Assembly (NCBI GenBank): GCA_964651445.1
Contig: CAZYYW010000066.1
Span: forward strand, 1 to 12,729
Length of the DNA: 12,729 nucleotides
Origin: GCA-2746365 sp964651445
Lineage (GTDB): Bacteria > Pseudomonadota > Gammaproteobacteria > SZUA-229
Reading direction: 5' to 3'
In this document: piece after piece, positions 1 to 6,629 of the stretch
Layout: each line of letters opens with the position of its first letter
Numbering within the stretch: position 1 is the stretch's first letter
Notes under the pieces: model-generated
Databases searched by the model: none
Told to the model about the DNA's origin: nothing
The model's input: only the letters and a program-made list of their open reading frames with translations
Made by a program: the position numbers and the translations under genes

Positions 1-1
1 A

Positions 2-2308
2 GCTTCTGATTCAGAAGAAGCTTGCTGTGATAGCTGTGCAGAAGACGAAAATTACGCAGAGCCATGTCAACCGTGTACCGGTGATACCACTGCCAGTGCT
101 TCTGCTAACGCAGAAAAACTGGATGGCTTGTGTGATCTTATGGAAAGCAGTCCTGCAGGCTCTGTTAATACTAGCTCCAGTGTGCGTGCTTATTGTCGTG
201 CTCGGCGCAATACTTTATCCAAAAAAGGCAAGATTGGTTTGCCAGGAAAAGCGGGTCGTGCAGCACGTAAAAAATTGTCGCGCAATAGCGGCAGTAATGC
301 CAGTGCGCTAACAGGTAAAGCGTTAGCTCGCATGCATCGTGAAGACCGTTGTTCAGTGGGTCGGGGTGATAGTCCTGCTTGTCGTCCCACTGGTCGCGTG
401 CGTCCAGGTTCAACGGAAGCGCCTGATAAAGTTGAAGTGGGTACTACATTGTCGGGTCAGTCTGTGACTGGTACACAAGTAGAGCAAACGGAAAAAGTTA
501 CCGGTGCAGAGTCTGGTGTATGCCATTCAATTACCGGTACTGAATATCTTGGTGCTGAGCAGTTTGGTCAGTTTTGTGGCGCAGTGCCGCAGGCGAAAGA
601 GCCAAAGGTTGGCGTAAGTGAAACCAGTCATGGTCAGATGATGACGGGTAGCACGATTGCCGCTAATAATAGCGTTACTGGTTCAGAAGCAGGCAGTTGT
701 AAGTCTGTTACCGGTAGTGAGTATTTGGGGGTTGATCATTTTCAATCTCGTTGCGCCACAACCGCTCCTGCGCGTTCACAAGTGAAGGTAATCGAAGGAC
801 GTACCGACAAAAATCAACGTGTTACAGGTGCTGATGAAGCGCGTGACAATGCGGTAACAGGTTCAGAGACGGGTTCTGGTCAAAATGTTACGGGTTCTGA
901 TTATGTGAACATGCAAACCAGAACAATAAACGCATCGGTGCCTGCAAAAGTTGGTGTCAGCCACACAGCATCTGGCATGGCCGTTTCTGGTGGTGAATCT
1001 TCACGTGCAGAGGGCATTACTGGCGATGAGCAAGATGCTTGCGGCGTTGTTACTGGAACAGAATATGTGTCCAGTGAACGCTTTCAGTCAACCTGTGGTG
1101 CCGGGCCGACATTAACGCCTCCCGCTAAAGTGGGTGTTGATGCCAGTCGTGGTGGCATGACCATTACCGGCAATCTGGTTGACCGTGACGAAAAAGTAAC
1201 CGGTAATGAGCCAGGTACTTGTCAGCGTGTGACGGGTAGTCAATATGACAGCTCTGCGACTAGAGGTTTTTGCGACCAACGATCGAACAAGGTGAGCGAA
1301 ATGCATACTTTGCATGGTCGAACGTTAACCGGGACGGAGGTGACTCACTCCCCAAAGCTAACAGGTGACGACCGAGGTAACTGTTCGGTCGTCACCGGAA
1401 CCGAGTATGTTAGCCGCGAAAGCTTTCAACAATCTTGTTCGCAGCAGCCCGTTATGAGCGCTGACAAGACGGCTGTTAGTCGTACTTGGAATCATCAGAT
1501 GGTCAGTGGTGCACAGCCAGGTCATTCGGCAAAAACCACGGGTGACGATATTGGTATGTGTAACGTTATTACCGGTAGCAGCTATGGTGCGCGTGAATTG
1601 ACGAATGAATATTGTAGTGCTGCGACAGTGGCGCAGGCTGAACAACGTTTGCCAAATTATCCTTCTTCACAGGCAGTTTCAGGTATGACACCGAAAATGG
1701 ATGAACGCTTGGCAGGTAACTTTCCACGTGGTGGTCAGCAAAGCGTAAGTGGTACGCCTTATTTGGCGCAGCAAGCACCGGCAGAAAATGCCTATCAGGC
1801 TGATTTTTCTGTGTTGTCACCCGCAAAAGCTGCTTGGCAACAACGTGATCGACAGCCTGTGCATAACAGTGTGTTGGGTCTGGCAAACAGTGCAATCACT
1901 GGTTCTGCCAGCAAAGCCCAGGGCGTTATATCGGGCACACCAGAATTTCGCCATCCAGGTTATCAGATGACAGCCGAAACGACAGCAGCGCCTGTAGCCG
2001 TTGCGCCTGCTTCAACTGAAGTGGTGCGTGAAAGAGTTACCGGTGAAGGCAGTGAAGCGGGTACTAAGATTACCGGTGATGATTGGTCACGAGGTGGCTT
2101 AATTACTGGTACAGAAGGCTTGTTCTCTTCCTCGCGTAATCAGACGCAACGGGGTGGTGAAGCAGCGGTACATAATAAAGTCGGTGCTTTTGCGTTAAGA
2201 GATCGCGCACCAGTAGAAGTCGTTGCATCAAAAATAACGGGCAGCAGTGGTGGTAGCAACAAAAAAGCATCAGCACTGGTGACTTTATCCGGCGGCGCTT
2301 GCGGTTAA
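2..2308 (+). CDS. csoS2: Carboxysome assembly scaffold protein CsoS2 (5' end cut off by window edge)
   Basis: CsoS2 is the large, mostly disordered scaffold of alpha-carboxysomes; its N-terminal part binds Rubisco, and its middle and C-terminal parts bind the shell. The frame is open from base 2, so the true start lies upstream and 768 residues are visible. The visible N-terminal part holds basic Rubisco-binding-type segments (ARRNTLSKKGKIGL at about nt 203-244, and a second Arg-rich stretch to about nt 405). Seven middle repeats of 54-60 residues follow (about nt 422-1640), each with V/ITG triplets and a TGxxY motif, and most with a paired Cys (for example GVCHSITGTEYL then FGQFC). The C-terminal region (about 1650-2308) has further ITG/SGTP motifs and ends in the shell-anchoring peptide ASKITGSS...VTLSGGACG. 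Repeat 3 lacks both cysteines. The visible N-terminal part starts with an unusual Cys cluster. No clear zero-frame slippery heptamer was seen, although CsoS2 in some species is made as two forms by frameshifting. The family call is very secure. Confidence 0.97.
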   Translation, partial: ASDSEEACCDSCAEDENYAEPCQPCTGDTTASASANAEKLDGLCDLMESSPAGSVNTSSSVRAYCRARRNTLSKKGKIGLPGKAGRAARKKLSRNSGSNASALTGKALARMHREDRCSVGRGDSPACRPTGRVRPGSTEAPDKVEVGTTLSGQSVTGTQVEQTEKVTGAESGVCHSITGTEYLGAEQFGQFCGAVPQAKEPKVGVSETSHGQMMTGSTIAANNSVTGSEAGSCKSVTGSEYLGVDHFQSRCATTAPARSQVKVIEGRTDKNQRVTGADEARDNAVTGSETGSGQNVTGSDYVNMQTRTINASVPAKVGVSHTASGMAVSGGESSRAEGITGDEQDACGVVTGTEYVSSERFQSTCGAGPTLTPPAKVGVDASRGGMTITGNLVDRDEKVTGNEPGTCQRVTGSQYDSSATRGFCDQRSNKVSEMHTLHGRTLTGTEVTHSPKLTGDDRGNCSVVTGTEYVSRESFQQSCSQQPVMSADKTAVSRTWNHQMVSGAQPGHSAKTTGDDIGMCNVITGSSYGARELTNEYCSAATVAQAEQRLPNYPSSQAVSGMTPKMDERLAGNFPRGGQQSVSGTPYLAQQAPAENAYQADFSVLSPAKAAWQQRDRQPVHNSVLGLANSAITGSASKAQGVISGTPEFRHPGYQMTAETTAAPVAVAPASTEVVRERVTGEGSEAGTKITGDDWSRGGLITGTEGLFSSSRNQTQRGGEAAVHNKVGAFALRDRAPVEVVASKITGSSGGSNKKASALVTLSGGACG

Positions 2309-2347
2309 TTATTGACGATATTGAATTAAGTCACTGAGATTAAATTA

Positions 2348-4036
2348 ATGAACACAAAAAACGCCTACAGGAGACGAGTAAATAACGGCAATAGCCGTTA
2401 TGCGCAAGCACCTGTGGGTATGGCGCAACCGCAGAAAGTTTCCAGCGTTGCGCAAAGTTCATTAGATAAAGCGGCTGTTGGTACTGAACAGAGTTCAACA
2501 GACACCAGTAATGCAGTAACTAATGCTCAACTAGTCAATGCTCAGGCAGCCAGTGTTATGCCGGCAAGTGCTTTGTCAGCCATCGCGCCAGTACCGGTTT
2601 CACATACAGCATGTGAAACCTTGCCGGCACGCTCATGTCGTCATCCGCTGACGAATTTGCAGGAAAATGCGCAACTGGCGCGTTGCGAAGAAGACATTAA
2701 AGGGCGTTTTGATGCCATCGTACCAACGCTTAAAACACTGGCTAATTTGCAGCACGAAAAAGATTTTTTAGCGCAGGCACAAGTGCTGGCAAATAAAGAA
2801 CTGGGTGCTGAACTGCCCGAGAATTTAATAAACAATGCCTGGGTCGATGGCCTGGACATGCGCGCACTGTATGCCAGTTGTGTATTTGGCGCACTGCAAA
2901 ATTCAGTGGCGCAATTCGCGGAAAATTTGCGTAATCAGGCTGAAAATTCAGTCGACGCAAAAAGTTTTTTCCTCGACTGTGGTTATCACAGTGTGGATAT
3001 TACACCGTGCTCTGACGGTCGTTTAAAAGGCTTGTCGAAGTATATTTTACGGCTGCCACTAACAGCCATGACCGTGCGTAATGCCTATGCAGGCGCACTG
3101 TTTAATATAGAAGCAAATATTCGTCATTGGGAAAGTGTAGAACTGGCGCGTTTTCGCGCCGCTGACCCAGTGCCTGCTGATGCGCAAACCAACTATCTGA
3201 AAGTAGTGGTTTATCATCGCAGTAGTTCAGACCCTTCGCATCAGGGCTGTGCGGCACATGGCAGTAATGACAATGTGTCGGCTGAAGCTGGGCTGGCTCG
3301 CTTGCACGAATTTCGTGAAGCCATCGAAAACACATTTTGTTGTGGTGCATCGGTTGATATTTTATTGATCTGCGTTGATACCGACAATGATTCGATACGC
3401 TTGCACGTACCCGACAGTAACGGTGAGATTAACGTGCATCGTTTTATCGACAATGCGCAGTTGTATCACGATACGTTAAATATGAATGCTGATCAGGCGC
3501 GTATCGCGGTTTACGAAGCCATCGATAAATGCAGCGAAGCCAGTGGTTGGGGTCAAGGTGCAGGCGTACCGGGTGAAGGTATGCGTAAATTGATTGTTAA
3601 TTTACTAATTAACAATTTATCGCAAATAGAATACGTCGGCGATTTATACGAAGGCCGTTATCCTGACATTGGTCATGCCGAGCGTTATATCAGTGTCGGC
3701 GATGGTTTTCAGGAAGTGCAATTGCGCAATGTTGCTTATTACGCGCACTTGCATACGGTAGAAGAAGGTACCGCCGACCTTGATATTGGTATCAAAATTT
3801 TTACTGGCTTGAACCTAGCCAATGGTTTGCCAGTACCGATAGCGATTCATTATCGTTACGATTCGAAAGTACCGGGTTCGCGGCAGCGGATGGCCCAGCA
3901 GTGCCGCCGAGTAAAGGCGGCGATATTAGAACGTTATAAAGATTTAGCGGCGCGTAACAGTATTTTTTGCCAGATGAGTTTGCAGGATCGACCACTAGGC
4001 AGCGCGTTAGAAGTTATTGACGAGGAATCAGTATGA
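2348..4036 (+). CDS. csoSCA: Carboxysome shell carbonic anhydrase CsoSCA (epsilon/divergent beta class)
   Basis: This enzyme (also called CsoS3) interconverts bicarbonate and CO2 inside the carboxysome to feed Rubisco. The 562-residue length is normal for the family. The beta-carbonic-anhydrase active site is complete: the motif ITPCSDGRLKGL gives zinc ligand C221 and the D223-R225 dyad, and YHRSSSDPSHQGC gives the other zinc ligands H290 and C301, with the 11-residue spacing known from the Halothiobacillus enzyme. The first ~90 residues are Gln/Ala/Ser-rich and low in complexity, with a basic start (NAYRRR), as expected for the disordered segment that tethers the enzyme to Rubisco in this family. 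A helical domain follows to about residue 200, then the catalytic domain and the degenerate second half. The ATG at 2348 has only a weak GAG upstream (2336-2338). The gene follows csoS2 by 39 nt, and its stop overlaps the csoS4A start (ATGA), implying translational coupling. Confidence 0.97.
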   Translation: MNTKNAYRRRVNNGNSRYAQAPVGMAQPQKVSSVAQSSLDKAAVGTEQSSTDTSNAVTNAQLVNAQAASVMPASALSAIAPVPVSHTACETLPARSCRHPLTNLQENAQLARCEEDIKGRFDAIVPTLKTLANLQHEKDFLAQAQVLANKELGAELPENLINNAWVDGLDMRALYASCVFGALQNSVAQFAENLRNQAENSVDAKSFFLDCGYHSVDITPCSDGRLKGLSKYILRLPLTAMTVRNAYAGALFNIEANIRHWESVELARFRAADPVPADAQTNYLKVVVYHRSSSDPSHQGCAAHGSNDNVSAEAGLARLHEFREAIENTFCCGASVDILLICVDTDNDSIRLHVPDSNGEINVHRFIDNAQLYHDTLNMNADQARIAVYEAIDKCSEASGWGQGAGVPGEGMRKLIVNLLINNLSQIEYVGDLYEGRYPDIGHAERYISVGDGFQEVQLRNVAYYAHLHTVEEGTADLDIGIKIFTGLNLANGLPVPIAIHYRYDSKVPGSRQRMAQQCRRVKAAILERYKDLAARNSIFCQMSLQDRPLGSALEVIDEESV

Positions 4037-4284
4037 GAATCATGCAGGTAGAAAAAACACTGGTTTCGACTAACCGTATTAATGATTTAGGTTTGCGCCC
4101 CTTATTGGTGGTGCGTGACAAACCGGGTGCGACGCCACTGGTTGCGGTTGATGCCGTTGGCTGTATCCCCGGTGACTGGGTTATTTGTGTCGGTAGTTCA
4201 GCAGCGCGCGAAGCTGCGGGCAGTAAAGAATACCCTAGCGATCTAACCATCGTTGGCATTATCGACTATTGGAAGGAATCCTGA
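4033..4284 (+). CDS. csoS4A: Carboxysome pentameric vertex shell protein CsoS4A
   Basis: This is an 83-residue bacterial microcompartment vertex protein of the CcmL/EutN (BMV) family, which forms pentamers that cap the corners of the icosahedral shell. The start MRIMQVEKTLVST, the central stretch LVAVDAVGCIPGDWVICVGS with SSAAR, and the end LTIVGIIDYW are family hallmarks; the VGSSAAR segment lies by the five-fold pore. The ATG overlaps the csoSCA stop codon (ATGA at 4033-4036), so translation is probably coupled. It is followed 11 nt later by its paralogue csoS4B. Assignment to A rather than B rests on gene order and on the typical A-type C-terminus. Confidence 0.96.
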   Translation: MRIMQVEKTLVSTNRINDLGLRPLLVVRDKPGATPLVAVDAVGCIPGDWVICVGSSAAREAAGSKEYPSDLTIVGIIDYWKES

Positions 4285-4295
4285 GGTAACTTGCA

Positions 4296-4553
4296 ATGGA
4301 AATTATGCAAGTACGTGATGATCTTGTAACCACACGTTGTGTAGCGGGTTTACAAAGCATTTCATTACGTGTGTTGAGTGATTATAACGGCAAGTTATGT
4401 GTTGCCTGTGACCCGGTCGGTGTTCCGGCAGGGCAATGGGTCATCACAGTAAGCGGCTCGGCAGCGCGTCATGCCATGCCCAGTTATGACACCATGACTG
4501 ACCTCACCATCGCTGGCATCATCGATGACTGGGAAGAATGGATAGAGAAATAA
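4296..4553 (+). CDS. csoS4B: Carboxysome pentameric vertex shell protein CsoS4B
   Basis: This 85-residue BMV-family vertex protein is the paralogue of the preceding gene, with the same ground plan: MEIMQVRDDLVTT at the start, CVACDPVGVPAGQWVITVSG in the middle, SAARHA at the pore, and LTIAGIIDDWEEW at the end. CsoS4B caps shell vertices together with CsoS4A; in related bacteria, loss of both leaves leaky carboxysomes. The start is supported by a GAGG at 4283-4286, which overlaps the csoS4A stop and lies 9 nt before the ATG. It is the last gene before an AT-rich gap that separates it from the highly expressed csoS1 genes. Confidence 0.96.
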   Translation: MEIMQVRDDLVTTRCVAGLQSISLRVLSDYNGKLCVACDPVGVPAGQWVITVSGSAARHAMPSYDTMTDLTIAGIIDDWEEWIEK

Positions 4554-4667
4554 TAGATTTAAAAGTAATGGATTCAGAAGTAATGATTTTAAGAAGTAGT
4601 GAATAACAGCGCATTTTTAATTTTTTAGATTTAATTTTTTAGTATTTTAATTTACCCGGAGAACGAT
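4554..4667 (+). promoter_or_regulatory. AT-rich spacer before csoS1 (possible secondary promoter or mRNA-processing region)
   Basis: This 114-nt gap is strongly AT-rich, with several T-runs (about 4615-4651) and two AAGTAATG repeats. It is the longest gap in the first half of the operon and lies exactly before the genes for the most abundant shell protein. A secondary promoter or an RNA cleavage site that boosts csoS1 expression would make sense here. No convincing -35/-10 pair could be fixed by eye, so the role is inference. Confidence 0.3.
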
Positions 4668-4967
4668 ATGGGAAACGAAGTAACAGGTGTAGCACTAGGC
4701 ATGATAGAGACTCGTGGACTGGTTCCTGCAATTGAAGCGGCTGATGCCATGACTAAAGCGGCAGAAGTTCGCCTGGTTGGACGTCAGTTTGTTGGTGGTG
4801 GTTACGTTACTGTCTTAGTACGTGGTGAAACCGGTGCCGTTAATGCAGCCGTTCGTGCGGGTGCAGATGCTTGTGAACGTGTTGGTGATGGCCTGGTTTC
4901 AGCGCATATCATTGCACGTGTACACGGCGAAGTAGAAAACATCTTACCCACGGCTATTGAAAAATAA
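4668..4967 (+). CDS. csoS1: Carboxysome hexameric major shell protein CsoS1 (copy 1, CsoS1C position)
   Basis: This 99-residue BMC-H protein forms hexamers that tile the flat facets of the carboxysome shell. It contains the whole family signature: GVALGMIETRGLVPAIEAAD, the pore-lining loop FVGGGYVTVLVRG with its GGG, and the end ARVHGEVENILP. From GVALG to ENILPT it is identical in protein sequence to copy 2; only the first residues and the tail differ. A GGAG lies 6 nt before the ATG (4658-4661). By position it corresponds to csoS1C of Halothiobacillus, but the copies are too alike to assign the C or A letter from sequence. Confidence 0.97.
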   Translation: MGNEVTGVALGMIETRGLVPAIEAADAMTKAAEVRLVGRQFVGGGYVTVLVRGETGAVNAAVRAGADACERVGDGLVSAHIIARVHGEVENILPTAIEK

Positions 4968-5023
4968 GCACACGCTTAATTTCAAGGCTGTTTGAATAAT
5001 TGACGAAGGTCAGGAGAAGTAAA

Positions 5024-5320
5024 ATGAGTGAAATATCTGGAGTTGCATTAGGCATGATCGAAACCCGTGGTTTGGTTCCTGCAATTGAAGCGGCTGACGC
5101 CATGACTAAAGCGGCAGAAGTTCGCCTGGTTGGACGTCAGTTTGTTGGTGGTGGTTACGTTACAGTATTAGTACGTGGTGAAACAGGTGCGGTTAACGCA
5201 GCGGTTCGCGCCGGTGCAGACGCTTGTGAACGTGTTGGTGATGGCCTGGTTTCAGCGCACATTATTGCCCGCGTACACGGTGAAGTAGAAAACATACTGC
5301 CGACTACTATTGAAGGCTAA
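5024..5320 (+). CDS. csoS1: Carboxysome hexameric major shell protein CsoS1 (copy 2, CsoS1A position)
   Basis: This is the second BMC-H shell protein, 98 residues, with the same pore loop FVGGGYV and the same core as copy 1. The ATG at 5024 is chosen over an in-frame TTG at 5000 for two reasons. It has an AGGAG (5012-5016) 7 nt upstream, and it gives the canonical MSEISGVALGMIETRG start matching copy 3. Long stretches of DNA are nearly identical to copy 1 (about 4731-4830 against 5079-5178), and other stretches match copy 3 better, suggesting gene conversion between the copies. By order it is the equivalent of csoS1A. Confidence 0.97.
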   Translation: MSEISGVALGMIETRGLVPAIEAADAMTKAAEVRLVGRQFVGGGYVTVLVRGETGAVNAAVRAGADACERVGDGLVSAHIIARVHGEVENILPTTIEG

Positions 5321-5336
5321 GTTGTAACGACTTTAG

Positions 5337-5353
5337 TGCTGCGATATGCAGCA
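5337..5353 (+). other. Inverted repeat (hairpin) between csoS1 copies 2 and 3
   Basis: TGCTGC-GATAT-GCAGCA forms a perfect 6-bp stem with a 5-nt loop, 17 nt after the csoS1 copy 2 stop. No T-run follows, so it does not look like a rho-independent terminator. A stem at this place could protect the upstream csoS1 mRNA from 3' decay and so shape the ratio of shell proteins; that role is inference. The 141-nt gap that contains it holds no other gene. Confidence 0.4.
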
Positions 5354-5461
5354 ATAATATACAGTAACAACATGCAGTAATTAGCAAGATAAGTGGCAAG
5401 GTTGGCATGATAGCAACCGAGATTAGCCCTTCGTTATTAATGAATAGTCAGGAGAAATAAA

Positions 5462-5779
5462 ATGAGTGATATATCTGGAGTTGCATTAGGTATGATCGAA
5501 ACCCGTGGCCTTGTCCCTGCTATTGAAGCGGCTGATGCCATGACAAAAGCGGCTGAAGTTAGACTGATCGGTCGTCACTTTGTTGGTGGTGGTTACGTGA
5601 CTGTCTTAGTACGTGGTGAAACCGGTGCGGTTAATGCAGCGGTTCGCGCCGGTGCAGACGCTTGTGAACGTGTTGGTGATGGCCTGGTTTCAGCGCATAT
5701 CATTGCACGGGTACACGGCGAAGTCGAAAACATATTGCCGACCAGTGCGGATGATTCAACAGGCCCTGAAGTCGGTTAA
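5462..5779 (+). CDS. csoS1B: Carboxysome hexameric shell protein CsoS1 with C-terminal extension (CsoS1B type)
   Basis: This third BMC-H shell protein has 105 residues. It shares the core of the other two copies apart from two changes seen in the aligned core (RLIG for RLVG, and RHFVGGG for RQFVGGG, next to the pore loop). It carries a short acidic tail (SADDSTGPEVG) after ENILPT. A C-terminal extension in the third copy is the feature that marks CsoS1B in Halothiobacillus, and gene order agrees. The start has a GGAG at 5451-5454, 7 nt upstream. CsoS1B is a minor facet component in characterised carboxysomes. Confidence 0.93.
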   Translation: MSDISGVALGMIETRGLVPAIEAADAMTKAAEVRLIGRHFVGGGYVTVLVRGETGAVNAAVRAGADACERVGDGLVSAHIIARVHGEVENILPTSADDSTGPEVG

Positions 5780-5824
5780 GTTTCTGATTCAGGCATCTGA
5801 AATGAGCGTGGAACTAAACTCTTC

Positions 5825-6253
5825 ATGTTAATGGATTCAAGACTAAACGGTTATCTATCGCGTGCCTTAAGCCACGAAATGATGGCTGTGCAGCAATATC
5901 TCACACAATACACACTATGTGATATGTGGGGTTTGACGCAGGCAGCAGAAAAGTTTCGTTACGAATCTGAAGATGAATTAAAACATGCTCAGCGTTTGAT
6001 AAGCCGGATGTTATGTCTGGGACTATTGCCAAATGCGACGCAACTGCCAACGGTTCGCGCAGGGCGCAGCTTAAAAGATATGCTGATTGCAGACTGGCAT
6101 CTGGAAACGGATGCCATTCGCCTGTACGATGAGGCAAGTCGCTATGCAACTCGCATCGGCGATGACATTTCTTATGAATTGTTTACCGGTTTGTTGCAGG
6201 AAGAGCGTGAACATTTACAGGCGCTGGAAACTTGGCTGGCAGAGTTGGAATGA
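5825..6253 (+). CDS. Bacterioferritin-like diiron protein of the carboxysome operon
   Basis: This 142-residue four-helix ferritin-like protein is a common passenger of alpha-carboxysome operons, where its role is not settled (iron or redox handling has been suggested). Counting from the ATG at 5825, the diiron ligands of bacterioferritin are all present at the standard positions: E18, E51-x-x-H54, E94 and E127-x-x-H130. The residue that binds haem in classical bacterioferritin, Met52, is Leu here (ELKH), so haem binding as in Bfr is unlikely. The protein is also shorter than the usual ~158 residues. The start is slightly uncertain: a second in-frame ATG lies at 5831, and the nearest purine-rich stretch (GTGGAA near 5806) is far from both. 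The ligand numbering agrees with 5825. The stop overlaps a mini-ORF start (ATGA). Confidence 0.88.
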   Translation: MLMDSRLNGYLSRALSHEMMAVQQYLTQYTLCDMWGLTQAAEKFRYESEDELKHAQRLISRMLCLGLLPNATQLPTVRAGRSLKDMLIADWHLETDAIRLYDEASRYATRIGDDISYELFTGLLQEEREHLQALETWLAELE

Positions 6254-6324
6254 TTGTTACTATTATTGTTTCGGTTGGTGCGGCTTCGGTTAGTAGTGCC
6301 TCAATTGGCGCTGGTACTGAGTAA
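6250..6324 (+). CDS. Possible 24-codon mini-ORF coupling bfr-like gene to acRAF
   Basis: An ATG overlaps the stop of the bacterioferritin-like gene (ATGA at 6250-6253) and opens a 24-residue frame rich in Val, Ile, Ser, Ala and Gly. The frame ends at TAA 6322-6324, only 5 nt before the acRAF start. A GAG/TTGGA stretch lies just upstream. It fills almost the whole gap between the two genes, so a ribosome reading it would arrive at the acRAF start, which otherwise has a weak ribosome site (GAG at 6319-6321). It may be a coupling leader or a chance frame; there is no recognised family. Confidence 0.3.
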   Translation: MIVTIIVSVGAASVSSASIGAGTE

Positions 6325-6329
6325 TCAAA

Positions 6330-6620
6330 ATGACTGAACAGCAAAATACAGGTGTCAGCAGCGGCTGGAAAATACAAAAGCGCGCGCAGCTATTGTCCAG
6401 ACGTTTTGATTTTTCTGATTACGATGAAATGCGTGATTTTCTAGATGCGCTGGAAGACTTATCGAAAGTAGAAGAATATTACCCTGACCTGACCTTTAGT
6501 CGCACGCACGTGAATGTATCTATTCCCGCGCGTGACGAAGAGCTGGCGCAGCCAGATTATGATTTTTCTAAAAAGGTGGATCTGCTAGCCGGTAATGCAG
6601 AACAGGCAAAACAACAATAG
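6330..6620 (+). CDS. acRAF: Alpha-carboxysome Rubisco assembly factor (pterin dehydratase-like, acRAF)
   Basis: This 96-residue protein has the pterin-4a-carbinolamine dehydratase (PCD) fold signature: SRRFDFSDYDEMRDFLDALE, then LSKVEEYYPDLTFSRTHVNVSI and a C-terminal helix FSKKVDLLAG. In true PCD enzymes the catalytic site contains a His-His-Pro (HHP) motif; here it is Tyr-Tyr-Pro (YYP), so dehydratase activity is unlikely. PCD-like proteins in carboxysome operons act as Rubisco assembly chaperones (acRAF), which fits the place between the shell genes and the mcdAB and cbbOQ genes. It is followed by mcdA after 9 nt. The start ATG is preceded by a weak GAG, so translation may depend on coupling from upstream. 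Confidence 0.9.
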   Translation: MTEQQNTGVSSGWKIQKRAQLLSRRFDFSDYDEMRDFLDALEDLSKVEEYYPDLTFSRTHVNVSIPARDEELAQPDYDFSKKVDLLAGNAEQAKQQ

Positions 6621-6629
6621 GATGGTCTA

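Noticed and set aside
1112..1895. Minus-strand frames opposite csoS2
   Set aside because: They lie fully within the clearly coding csoS2 repeats, show no family features and reflect the repeat composition.
1650..1900. Programmed frameshift site in csoS2
   Set aside because: A -1 frameshift is known for some CsoS2 genes. I looked for a zero-frame X_XXY_YYZ heptamer near the middle-to-C-terminal junction and saw only T- and A-runs in the wrong phase (for example near 1803). No claim is made.
2..2308. A CRISPR array suggested by regularly spaced TTACCGG/ACGGGT motifs
   Set aside because: The spacing comes from codons for V/ITG in the protein repeats of CsoS2; the repeats are diverged and in frame throughout.
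5000..5023. Upstream TTG start for csoS1 copy 2
   Set aside because: The ATG at 5024 has an AGGAG 7 nt upstream and gives the same N-terminus as copy 3; the eight extra residues match nothing in the family.
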